Positions 47,051 to 56,804 of a DNA stretch of 64,000 bases are shown in pieces. The first letter of the stretch is position 1, and the number at the start of each line of letters is the position of its first letter. The notes below the pieces were generated by a model. The model searched no databases and was not told where the DNA came from. It was given only the letters and a program-made list of their open reading frames with translations. The position numbers and the translations under genes are program-made. Origin of the DNA: Reticulitermes lucifugus (Eukaryota > Arthropoda > Insecta > Blattodea > Rhinotermitidae); NCBI GenBank assembly GCA_026260175.1, contig JAKCWW010000092.1, positions 88,234 to 152,233 of the forward strand, given 5' to 3'.

Positions 47051-47450
47051 ATGGGTGTGAGACTTGGTCTCTCACACCAAAGGAGGAACATAGGCTGAGG
47101 GTGTTCGAGAATAGGGTACTGAGGAGGATATTTGTGCCTATGAGGGACGAGGTAACAGGGGAATGGGGAAGATTACATAACGAGGAACTTAATGATCTGT
47201 ACTCATCACCAAATATTATTCGGGTGATCANNNNNNNNNNNNNNNNNNNNNNNNNNNNNNNNNNNNNNNNNNNNNNNNNNNNNNNNNNNNNNNNNNGGAT
47301 TGATATGGCTCAGGATAGGGACAGGTGGCGGGCTCTTGTGAGTGCGGTAATGAACTTTCTGGTACCATAAAAAGTGTGGAATTTCTTGACTAGCCAACGA
47401 CCTGCTAGCTTCTCAAAAAGAACTCTGCTCCATGGAGTTAGTTAGGAGTT
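47051..47450 (+). pseudogene. LINE reverse-transcriptase C-terminus, best-preserved copy, with assembly gap
   Basis: The frame reads CETWSLTPKEEHRLRVFENR, VLRRIFVPMRDEVTGEW, LHNEELNDLYSSPNIIRVI, then N, then IDMAQDRDRWRALVSAVMNF and a stop at 47368-47370. This is the C-terminal end of a widespread arthropod LINE reverse transcriptase, after the catalytic domain. It is in frame apart from the gap and is the least decayed copy here. The segment with MRWAGHVARM and the G-K-P-x-x-x-R-P-L-G-R-P motif should lie in the gap. The 3' end carries GTTAGTTAG-type sequence, the tail of the element. The 5' part is truncated. Confidence 0.78.
47231..47296. other. Assembly gap (66 N) inside the LINE fragment
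   Basis: 66 N would encode 22 residues, whereas related copies need roughly 60 between the two flanking motifs. Either the gap length is arbitrary or this copy has a deletion. Confidence 1.
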
Positions 47451-47810
47451 ATACACATGTATATGTATATCAAGAAGATGTCAATTTATTCTCATGTCGA
47501 TTATGCTAATGTTGGTATGTATAGCAGAATTCTGTACACAAAGTCCCCGTAATTTTGCATGACAACCTTCAACGCGAGTCTCACAAACTTTACGGTCCTC
47601 CTACTTCTGTCACATGACCGCAGCTGCTACGTAAGCAGACGAATACTGGCACCGCCACCGCTCTGATTGCAGAAACACACAAATGGACGCGTGCATGACT
47701 TAGCGCACTCTCCCGACTTGTGACGTCACCCTAGGCTCGCTAAACTTACCTGCTCCTGAAAGTGAAGACTTTGTGGACTTAATCCGTCTATACGTCTATT
47801 TATCTGGAAA
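47451..47810. other. No gene; GC-richer segment with TGACGTCA
   Basis: The segment at 47570-47770 is GC-richer than its surroundings and contains the palindrome TGACGTCA (47721-47728), the consensus site of CREB/ATF factors. There is no core promoter or gene nearby that I can identify. Confidence 0.35.
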
Positions 47811-47875
47811 TCTTGGAGCCTCAACATTGTGGAACCCTCAGGGCCTGTCCAGGCCTGCAAAGCGATTCCCTTTGT
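47811..47875 (+). mobile_element. SINE family 3, 3' fragment
   Basis: TGGAACCCTCAGGGCCTGTC and CAGGCCTGCAAAGCGATTCC match the 3' end of the 37.1-kb copy. Confidence 0.6.
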
Positions 47876-50800
47876 TGTATATAATGTTGACACTTATGTA
47901 GCATAATGTCATAAGAGTTTCTTAACGGCTACCAAAATTAATAATGTGGGTTCCACGAATTTTTTATCAGCCTGTAATATTCGAGTTTTTTAAAACATGA
48001 AAATAATTACTTCTGAAGTTTAGTCGCTTTTGGAGTGTGACGCCGCGTATTGTTGCAGAAACTTATCAAATATTCGAGTATCTTACTGCCTCGGAACATA
48101 TTTTCTACCTTGAATGCAAATGTTTGTTCACTTTTCGGACGGCTTTATTTGCAGAAGGTTAGGCGTTCAGGGGGCTCAGAGCCTAAAGGATGTTGGAGAC
48201 AGAAACACCAGCGCCCCTGCTGCTTAGGCTGCAGCTTGTTTCATCACTGATTGAGCTGTCACATTTCTCACAGAAAGCAATTCTGTTGAGTTTTCTGAAC
48301 GATTAAAGAAAGAAGTTAGTTTGAAACTGTGAGAGGATCCAAATCCTCTCCAACTCAGGACAGCACTTCATAGCGTCATTCTTTGTTATTTTTACAGATT
48401 CTGTGGTTAAAACTTTTGCGTTCCGTTCTACTTTTAGACGTGACAGTCTACACTTACAATTCTCTAATTATTTTAATGACGGTTGCGATAACTATAAAAG
48501 TTTCTGAACAAGATAGAATTTGACTTGTGGACAGGTTTGTGAAAGCTGAAATTTTTATGTGCGGTACCTCGCAATCTTATTCCTTCACCAAATAATTTTC
48601 AATTCCATACACGATTTAATATGCTATTCTCTGTTCTCAAGGTTTAATATAAGAAATGTATTTTATTCTTTCTCTTCCTCTGACTTTGTCTCTCTCAAGC
48701 TGCGTGTATGGTCGTTACTAATTAATTAAGCTGCACGGGTTCAGCTTCGACTTCTTTCACCCTCCCTCTCTTCTCCCCCTCCCCCCTTCCCTTCCTTTCA
48801 AAACTTTTTTGTAGTTGCGGTAACTGTGGCGAAACGTGCAATCTTCGCAAATTGGGTTGTTTTATGGATTAGATTAAAAGCAAAGACTGTTAAATCTTAC
48901 GGAAGACAAGAGTAAAGAGAAAGAAAGAATGAATGCCAATCTGTATTCAGTTGAAGTCAATGCTTGTACTGCTTCTCCACAAATTGCCAGTATCTTCGCT
49001 TTCCTTTTTCTGCTTCCGATGGCTTTCGTGATTAGAGTGGAAAATCTTTGTGTCTAAGGAATTAAAGATTTTAAAGTGGGGACGAATTACTACAATATAT
49101 TCACATGCAATTGTTTTTAGGTTTTGTCGTGTTATATGTTATTGGAATGTGTTTGTTGACGAAGGAGGTTGGTGTAACTGATAGCGCTCTAGGCCTTTAT
49201 TCGAGAGGAAATTCTTAACGGGGTTTAATTTCGGACAAATCACCTTCTATCCAGGTTTAGGGCGTTCGTGGTTTTCTTTCTTCTTCCGTATTTAATTTTC
49301 TCTTAATGCCTTCCGGTCTTCCTAGAGTAATTCGTTTCAATTCCTCAAATTTATGATCTTACCTTGACCTTATTCGCTTCTGTAGAACTACCTTCATGAC
49401 TTAACTAACGTCGTTAAATAATCTAAGAATCCATCAATCCTTCACCCACCATCCATTTTGCCTCCCTTGTATTAGACAGTCTGATGTTCCAGCCCATATC
49501 CCACAGTAGTTTTTCCTCCGTCACATTGGTCAGTCTCATCATTTTCTATCTTACTCCAAAACCAGAATTCTGTAGGCATGTATTTTACCCCACTCAGGCA
49601 GTTGTTGATTGTGTAACATTTGATTTATATAACCTTAGCTTGCTGCTGTTTATTTAGGTTGCAAAGACATTCAACGTAAGCCACTTGTTTGAACATGGAA
49701 AAGAGAAATTAATTTACAGGAACATATATGTTCCATGTTCCTTTTTGCTCTTTGCCTTTGTCGAATCCTTTGATATTGCCATCATCACTTAGGAAAGCTT
49801 ACATAAGCCTGTATAAAAGAACAGAAGTAATTTCAAGCATGCCCCCCTATTAAGTGTTGTCCTATGCCTTTCTAAAAAGAAAAATAGAACACCAGGCTCC
49901 TCTGATTCTTAGACTTTTATCCTTATTACTCAACTTACAAACTGGACTTCTGTCCAGATTCGTTCAGGATGTGGAGAATGTTAACTTGACCTATGCGAAC
50001 TTTATTTAAAAACACTGCCTCCTTTCTACTTTGTCATATTTTTTGCTCATGCATTTCAATCAAATATTTTACACGGTCAAGGTTAATTTATTTAGAAATA
50101 ATAATATTTACTCTCTGGAATACTCTTGTTTTCTTTCAGGCCACATTCCTTGCAGCCTATACACAAAACACAAACGTAAATTGCAATTGAATATTGGTGA
50201 AATTTATAATATGTATTAGTGTCTATTTACCTTTTCTATACATGTGTCATTACAAAATATATAATAGAATAACTGGTTGTAACAAATTTATTATGTGTTT
50301 ATGTACTATAATTTAAAAATTAGAAATTGTACTAACACATTAACATTAATAGAGTTAATTTGTATGTAAAATAAGTGTCGTTGAAACATATTCCCCTTTT
50401 GACAATCTGCATATAACAAAGGTTGTGCAACAAATATAGGTTTTCTTTCTCACAGACGATCTTCTTAATAGGCAAGGTGCATTTATTACTAAAGAGATTC
50501 GCTAATGTAATCAGACAACACGAAGAAGATACATAATGGCCGGTGTTAAGTGTTGAGGACTAAAATATATTCATCTCTAACTTAATGATAAATTATCGTA
50601 CAAATTAACTCCATGGGACAGAACTTCTTTTTAAACCTAATGTGTTTTCATCTAGTCAAGAGATGATATGTACTTTGACAGAGGAGATGATGATAACTTG
50701 CCCTTTGAAGTAAGGGAATTACGTGGTTCAAAGTAGCATGTTTTAGCGGCATGTTTTTTTCTGTATATTACTGTGTGTTTCATTCTTACACAGAAATTTT

Positions 50801-51145
50801 ATAAATTTTCCAAGCTTTGTTTTTGTCTACATATTTAGGTAAGACCGTACCACTTGCAGGTGAAATATCTTCGGTTTTTCCACAGACTACTAAGGATGCA
50901 GTGTACTGCAGTGCGGTTCAAACTGGATATATTATAAAATAAAAACAAATTGCAACAGATACCATAAAAAAGAGTGATTTATTGTGACACAAGATGTGTG
51001 ACTACAAGTTTTATATTACAGACATAGAAATATACAAAGCAACACCAAACAAACTAAATTTAGCATTGTATCTACCGTGCATTTTCAAATGAGATGTGTT
51101 CAAAAATCACCAACTAATGCACATAAACTTTTCAATAGTTTATTC
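47876..51145. other. Long stretch with no recognised gene
   Basis: A dense pyrimidine tract lies at 48751-48800. From 50000 the DNA is very AT-rich. Open frames of 60-66 codons have no signature. Confidence 0.45.
48751..48800 (+). repeat. Polypyrimidine tract
   Basis: About 50 bases of almost pure C and T, including CTCCCCCTCCCCCCTTCCC. Such tracts can form non-B DNA. It could also be a splice-related tract if this lies in an intron, but no exon follows that I can identify. Confidence 0.75.
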
Positions 51146-51150
51146 CTAAA

Positions 51151-51199
51151 ATACCCCTATACGTATTTCAGTGGTTTAAACCACCATCTTCAGGGGGTC
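51151..51199 (-). ncRNA. Hammerhead ribozyme motif, solo copy
   Basis: On the minus strand: ACCCC, CTGAAGA, a U, stem II GGTGG...CCACT, GAAAT, ACGT loop, ATA, GGGGT. Stem II is rebuilt with a sequence unlike the other copies (including one G-U pair) and remains paired. Stem I is five pairs (ACCCC/GGGGT). The cleavage triplet is ATA, which fits the NUH rule, and position 15.2 pairs A-T with 16.2. The open frame 51176-51436 is a shadow. Confidence 0.75.
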
Positions 51200-52140
51200 G
51201 TGGAGATTAAAATGCATAGACTTATTAGCAATTAAGCAATTATCAACAACGGTATTTAACTCTGGATAAGGTCTTGTTAAAGTACAGTCGAATTGGGTTA
51301 TAATAACATGACAGGGACTGAATACTTTGTAGTTATAAAAAAGCGTTTCTCTAACCATGGAGTATAACGTTACGTTTAACAGTGAGGAATTAATTGTTAC
51401 GACCAAATATCTGACGCTATAGACGAGGTGTCGCATAAACCGATGGCGTTATGACTGGGTTCGGCTTTATGGACAAGGGCATCAACAGTGTCAACAGACA
51501 TTTCACCTCTGACACTCACCAGTAATATTGAACGTAAGAGCGAACCAGTAAAATAAAGAACAAAACCTTTATTGACAATGTTTCAAAATAAAGGTGATAA
51601 TCAAGGCAGTAAAATGAGAAATTAATGAGCCTAATTTCAATTAAATCTCAATACAATTTTACAATTTTTTAACTTTATATTTTAATCCGTGGTTATTTTT
51701 TATTTAAATTAAATCAAAACGGTAAACATAACTTGAATGTATTGAACCTGCAGTAGCTTGTAGAAAGACGAAAGGTAATTCTCCTGAAGTTTCTAGGTTT
51801 GTAGTCTTATATTTGTTTTCTTGTTTTGTATGTCTTGCCTTCTGTTGAGTATGCTCTGCTTTTTTGTATTGTTTTGTTTATTTGTCTCCTTATGTATATA
51901 GTTATTTTCTTTCTTTTTATTTGTGTACAAGTGCATGGACCACTGTCACCGGGTGACAACCCAGTCGTAGTTAATAAATATCATATATCATATAAAATAT
52001 GTTATGAAAATGAAAAAGGTGAAAAATATATAAAAAATGCTATTGTTTATTGCTGCAAAATACACGAATTTGTAAAACATAAGGAAGTAAGAAAAAACGA
52101 GATTTCTTAATAACCTTTTTTCGATTTCATCTCTTCTCTT
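51200..52140. other. AT-rich stretch with no recognised gene
   Basis: A 94-codon frame at 51826-52110 is hydrophobic at the start but has no family signature. TTGATTATCACC and TTGAAACATTGTC (minus strand, 51570-51605) loosely echo a hammerhead but cannot be supported. Confidence 0.4.
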
Positions 52141-52144
52141 ATCT

Positions 52145-52464
52145 GTGGATGTTTTAAAACGTAAATTACTTTTTTTCGCTCAGACTGAACAATTCTGCAG
52201 ATTAGAGGCTGCGTTTCCTGTTACTAGTGCCACTAATGCACGGAAGTGGCTGCTCCAGTTGCTGCTGGTTGCCAGCGTAACGTGGGTGTATCGAGTTGTG
52301 CCGTTCAACAAGTTGATGATGCCACTGGAAGAAAACCGGAAATTAAACCACGGAAGAGTAGAGGGACAATAAACGGTTCTTATAGCGGGTCGGAAGGTTG
52401 AAAAGTTGAAGCTGCTGGTTCGACGGGCTGCAAAGTACCTGTCAGTGGTATCGGTTGGTGGCAC
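52145..52464. other. GC-richer segment open on both strands, function unknown
   Basis: A 75-codon frame runs on the plus strand (52145-52372) and a 94-codon frame on the minus strand (52180-52464). The plus frame reads RLEAAFPVTSATNARKWLLQ; the minus frame reads SFNFSTFRPAIRTVYCPSTL. I do not recognise either. Its composition differs from its neighbours and it lies immediately before a LINE tail, so it may be another transposon fragment. Confidence 0.35.
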
Positions 52465-52604
52465 TTGTCATTGAGGAACGGAGAGGAGCAGAAAGAATCA
52501 CCTCACATTCCGTTATTACAAACCACATTATTGAAAAATATGGGAGACGTAAATATTTCCATAAGTGAAATACAAGTATCGATTATACAAGTTTGGTCTC
52601 CCAT

Positions 52605-53150
52605 ATTGCGGGAGGAAGATGGGATGTTCGAGAATAGGTTCCTGAGGAAGATATTGGGCCCTAAGAAGGACGAAGTAGCAGAGGGGCATTGATACTTCAC
52701 AAGGAGAAACGTTATGATCTGTACACCTCAGTAAATTTTAATCGGTTAAGCAAATCAAGAAGAATGAGATTGATGTGCATGTAGCACGTATGGGGAGAGG
52801 GGAGGTTCATGTAGGGTTTTGGTGGTAAACCCTGATGGAAAAAGACCACTTTAAATACCTAGACGTAGATGGGAGGGTAATATTAAATTGGATCTTCGGG
52901 AAGTGGAATGGGGCTGCATGGACTGGATGGATCTGGATCAGGATACGGACAGATGGCGGGCTGTTGCTTATGCGACAATGAACCTCCGGATTTCATAAAA
53001 AGCGAGGAATCTGTTGACTAGCTGAGGACTAAAGAAGGACTCTGCTGCATAGATTTAGTTATTTAGGTTAGTTAGTTAGACAGTCAGTCAGTCAGTTTGT
53101 TTTTTGTTTCTTTGTCAGTTAGTCATTCAGTCAGTAAGATACTTAGCTAG
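52605..53150 (+). pseudogene. LINE reverse-transcriptase C-terminus with tetranucleotide tail
   Basis: MFENRFLRKILGPKKDEVAE (from 52624) is followed, after a stop and frameshifts, by LVVNPDGKRPL, RRRWEGNIKLDLREVEWGCM, and DWMDLDQDTDRWRAVAYATM ending near 53000. It belongs to the same family as the 47.1-kb copy. The 3' tail is GTTAGTTAG then CAGTCAGTCAGTCAG (53060-53140). Just upstream, AATATGGGAGAC (52537) and GTCTCCCATATT (52594) form an inverted repeat around 45 bases that may mark the insertion point. Confidence 0.72.
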
Positions 53151-54013
53151 TTGCTTAGACTACACGAATAATTTAGGTATGGCGGAAACAAGCTCTCTTC
53201 ATTATTTTCACCATTACGAAAACACATTGAAATGGTAACAAGAGACTTACCAATATTTCTGTTAACTAAACATCGTTATAAGCGCAGAAGCTTAAGGCAA
53301 ATATGTATGACCCTTTTTTTTTTTTTGAAAGTGAAGCCCCAAGAGCGGATCGTTGGAAATAGCAACATCATGACGCTTCCAATGAGAGATGGAAGATGGG
53401 TTCAAATCAGTCAATTCACAGTCTTATTGCTACTATTCCTCTGGTCAGATTCTTCTTTAAAAAAGTGATATAACCAAAAATGTAATCAAATCTTTAGGCT
53501 TTCACGGCCTGGACAGTATTTTGTAATGCAGTAATCTCGGTGAAATATCAACGGATGAATGTATATACATATATTTTAATTTTTGAATATACATCCCGTT
53601 GAGTTTGGTATTTCTGTATAATTACAATGGTATATAAATATACATAGGTGTATAAGTATATTGTTCGCCAGCTGTGTACATTGATGAATGCTGACAGTAG
53701 ACCTGGATTTTTGTTATCAACGAAACGCACAGTGACATAAAAATTGTCTTATTGACCTAAAACTCTTTGTATTCTACTTCATGACTGCTTACCATTAAAG
53801 CTTACAAGCCACATTTTATGTTTCCTTGTTACGCGTCTTTTAAACCGAATTATCCTGTTTCCTTCATTGCTCCTTTTTCCAATTATTTGCAGTTACCACC
53901 ATAAATATCTCATTCTCCAACAGCCCCAATCCATCCTTAACATAAATAAATATAAAAGGAATGAACGATCAAAATAATTTTTGCGCAATATCATTTGTAA
54001 TGACTGTTTAAAT
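53151..54013. other. Stretch with no recognised gene
   Basis: A T run is at 53314-53327 and AT-rich repeats are at 53560-53660. Nothing can be named. Confidence 0.4.
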
Positions 54014-54380
54014 AAGGGATGGAGAAAATAAGTAGGAGAAAGATCTAGAAAGAAATGGAAAGATCGTATTGCAGTAGAAATAGATCGCTTTAGAAACAAA
54101 AACAAAATTATGAGGAAGGGTCATTTGGCAGGAATCATCAGAGCTGAGGGATTGAGAAATGTAAGTAGAAGAAAGACCTAGAAAGAGAGGGAAAGATCAT
54201 ACTGCAGTCGTAATAGACTACTTTAGAAACAAAAGAAAAATGATGACAATGGTCCCTTTCACAGAGAGAATCAGAGCTAAGGGATGGAGAAATGTAAGTA
54301 GAAGAAAGACCTAGAAAGGGATTTCAAGATCAAACTGCAGTAGAAATGAGATGCCTCAGAAGGAAAAAAAATACTTAACA
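54014..54380 (+). repeat. 132-bp tandem repeat, about 2.8 copies
   Basis: Units begin at AAGGGATGGAGAAA (54014), GAGGGATTGAGAAATG (54146) and AAGGGATGGAGAAATG (54279). Each contains AGAAAGACCTAGAAAG-like, ACTGCAGT and CTTTAGAAACAAAA words. The repeats are diverged, so the duplication is not recent. Confidence 0.82.
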
Positions 54381-55580
54381 TGGATGCTGTATTATGTGAC
54401 TCACCAAACCTAAGTTTTTGATATAAGTAGGACTATTGTAGTGTCTGTCGGAAACCGATGGAGCAAAAAATAATTTTTCCAAAAATGTTTAGTTTAAAAT
54501 CCAGTTACAAATTTTCCGAAATTTGGCCGAAGAATTTCGGAGATATATGATGGATTTTTAAAGGTTTTCCGCCTTTTATAAAGAACACATATTAATAAAT
54601 AAAAATGAGCTTGTCCTCTAATGTTCACGAATGTGTTTGTTGGCTCACAATAAGGTCTCGCATACGGTCGCGAGGTTTTTCCATTCTTATTCCAATTACA
54701 AATAGGCGCCAACATTCTCTTTTAAAGTAAAGAAATGCAAAATGGTAAACGTGTAATTGTCAAATGTTTCTAAATTCCTGAAGACAGTTTTTCTCCTCAC
54801 AGACATTCATTAAAAGCCTGTCGTATTTAAAATGGTTAAAATTTTATCAGAAACATTAAATATATAGAATACTTGCCGGCTTTAAAAGGAGAAGCTATAT
54901 TATTATAGTTTTTGTATACTCCATATAAATAAATAAATAAATACATAATAGCAACATAAATTGAAGGGTTTAAATCCACCATCGCATCTCTTACTGGAAC
55001 CTTATAGTAGATGATACCTTCAACGGCCCCTCTCTTGGGGCTTCACTTTCGAAACACAACCGTTTCTTCAAACCTCCTTGTTTGCAGTAGAAGGGGAACA
55101 AAACGAGATTCCAATTGTGGATTTGTGTGTGTTGTGGGAAAGGTAGCCAGCTTACTGGCATTAATCCAGGGCCTACCTCCATCTACTGGAATCAGTTAGC
55201 GGCTAAACTTTATTGTTCCAGCCGGTAGCTTGGAGAAAGGAAAAGCCAACTACATTTTAGTTAGGTTTTATTCTGTTTCTTTTTTACAGCAAACAGTTCA
55301 ACCAGTATCTTTCTTGAGTCTTTTTTTAACTTCCATGAAAAGAACTGGCTCTTAAAATTAGTATTAAGTCTCATCGGTCCAGTTATTTGGCGTTGAGTAC
55401 ATTTGTGTTATCATTATTGATGCAGGAAGGAATTCTTTGATTCTTTTCTTTCACTGCAAGACCGTTATCTTTATTAATTGTTGCTTGTTTAAATATACAA
55501 TCTTTATTTGCGATATCCCGTTGTGATTTACAGATAGGGAGAGGAATGGGAGCAGGCAATAACAACTATACTTTGCTGCG
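54381..55580. other. Stretch with no recognised gene
   Basis: The words CCTACCTCCATCTACTGGAA at 55172 resemble the 3' end of SINE family 4, but no complete copy is visible. (AAAT)n is at 54926-54944. Confidence 0.35.
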
Positions 55581-55582
55581 AA

Positions 55583-55628
55583 TTAATATATATTTTTCAG
55601 TTTTAAATAAAAGCCATCTTCAGGCATC
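55583..55628 (-). ncRNA. Degraded hammerhead-like motif, second of a tandem pair
   Basis: On the minus strand: CCTGAAGA, TGGCTTTTATT, TAAAACTGAAAAATATATA. The 5' core is intact. Stem II GCTTTTA/TAAAAC pairs with one mismatch and GAAAAA replaces GAAAC. It lies in the same orientation about 110 bp from the 55.7-kb motif. Confidence 0.4.
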
Positions 55629-55694
55629 AAAACATGCACAATACTCAAATTAAAAACGAACAAATGTACTGTATTTTCACAAATATAATCTATT

Positions 55695-55738
55695 GCCCCT
55701 ACATATGTTTCGGCTTTACCAAGCCATCATCAGGGGGT
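55695..55738 (-). ncRNA. Hammerhead ribozyme motif
   Basis: On the minus strand: CCCC, CTGATGA, a U, stem II GGCTT/AAGCC with loop GGTA, GAAAC, ATATGTA, GGGG. Every core position is present and stem I is four G-C pairs. Stem III is the self-complementary ACATATGT, so a monomer can close only a tiny loop and a dimer may be the active form, as reported for hammerheads of Penelope-like elements. Confidence 0.8.
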
Positions 55739-56616
55739 CAAAGTATTACATATACTTAACATACATTATTTTCGTCCAATAACATAACATATATCACACA
55801 TAAAACAAATTTCGTTATCAATAGTAGACTAGAGCACATTCACTATCTGTTATTTTGCATACAAATTCTTGGGTGTGGGATGCGTATATCTTCTATGTTG
55901 TATATATATATATTAAACAGTTTTTAATATTGCATCCTCCACGTATGTTTGTTACAAATTCTTGACAGTTTTTTGATGTACAGGTTATCCAATTAGAGTA
56001 AATGGCGTAAAAATTTCCGATTTCATATTACTGGAGTTTTGCTTGTCATTTTTATGATAAACAGTGGACACAGACAGTTATCCCCTTCTTCAGCCTTACC
56101 TTGTAGGAGTGACGTTCTAAGGTCCAGAGTGTGCTGATCACACGTAGTACGTGTGAATACGTGTTAGCTTCTAACTAATAACACAGAAATATTTTAATTT
56201 CAGGAATGCATATATCTACTATTGTTTTATCCTTAGATGATAAATTTCAGAGTTTTCATATCTCGTTTCTCCTATGTATGTTCGTGTTCAAAATACTTGT
56301 CGTGTTTGTAACAAGTTTGGTCTCTCTTTAAATTATAAACAGATGGAGTCAGCTGATTCCTTCGAAATATCTGTAAATTTCTCCCAGGCTACACGGCGTC
56401 AAGTCCCATACGACGTTATTTTTTAGGGTGAATTTTCTTTTTTCTGTGCCTATGATGCTTTTATTGATGCATTTATCCTTTAGTACTGTTAGATATCAGT
56501 GCTTCTTTCTAATTAAATACAAGAATTTTTCTTGATTATGATCACATACTCGTATTACTTCCGATCGTCCACATGTAGAAGACGACTAATTTTCAGCTTT
56601 TCTTTTTTCATTTTGA
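55739..56616. other. AT-rich flank with no recognised gene
   Basis: The first few hundred bases may be the rest of a Penelope-type terminal repeat. Nothing coding is seen. Confidence 0.35.
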
Positions 56617-56804
56617 AGGTCGCGGGTTCGATTGCCTATGGGTTCATTGGGATTTTCCATTGACTTAATCCTTCTGGCCGCAATATGGCCCAGGGTTCGA
56701 CTCAGCCTCTAACAGAAATGAGTGCCAGGGACATCTCCTGGGGAGTAAAGGCGGCCGGTGCGTAAGGCCTGTAATGGAATGGCTTTACCTTTACTTTACC
56801 TTTT
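56617..56804 (+). mobile_element. SINE family 3 with internal deletion
   Basis: B box CGCGGGTTCGATTGCC, CTTCTGGCCGCAATATGGCC, CTCAGCCTCTAACAGAAATG and GGCGGCCGGTGCGTAAGGCC are in the same order as in the 37.1-kb copy. The roughly 95 bases between GTGCGTA and GGCCTGTAATGG are missing. The tail is TTTACC-rich. Confidence 0.8.

Noticed and set aside
51570-51605. Minus-strand TTGATTATC...TTGAAACATTGTC resembling a hammerhead
   Set aside because: The 5' core is mutated at more than one key position and stem II is weak.
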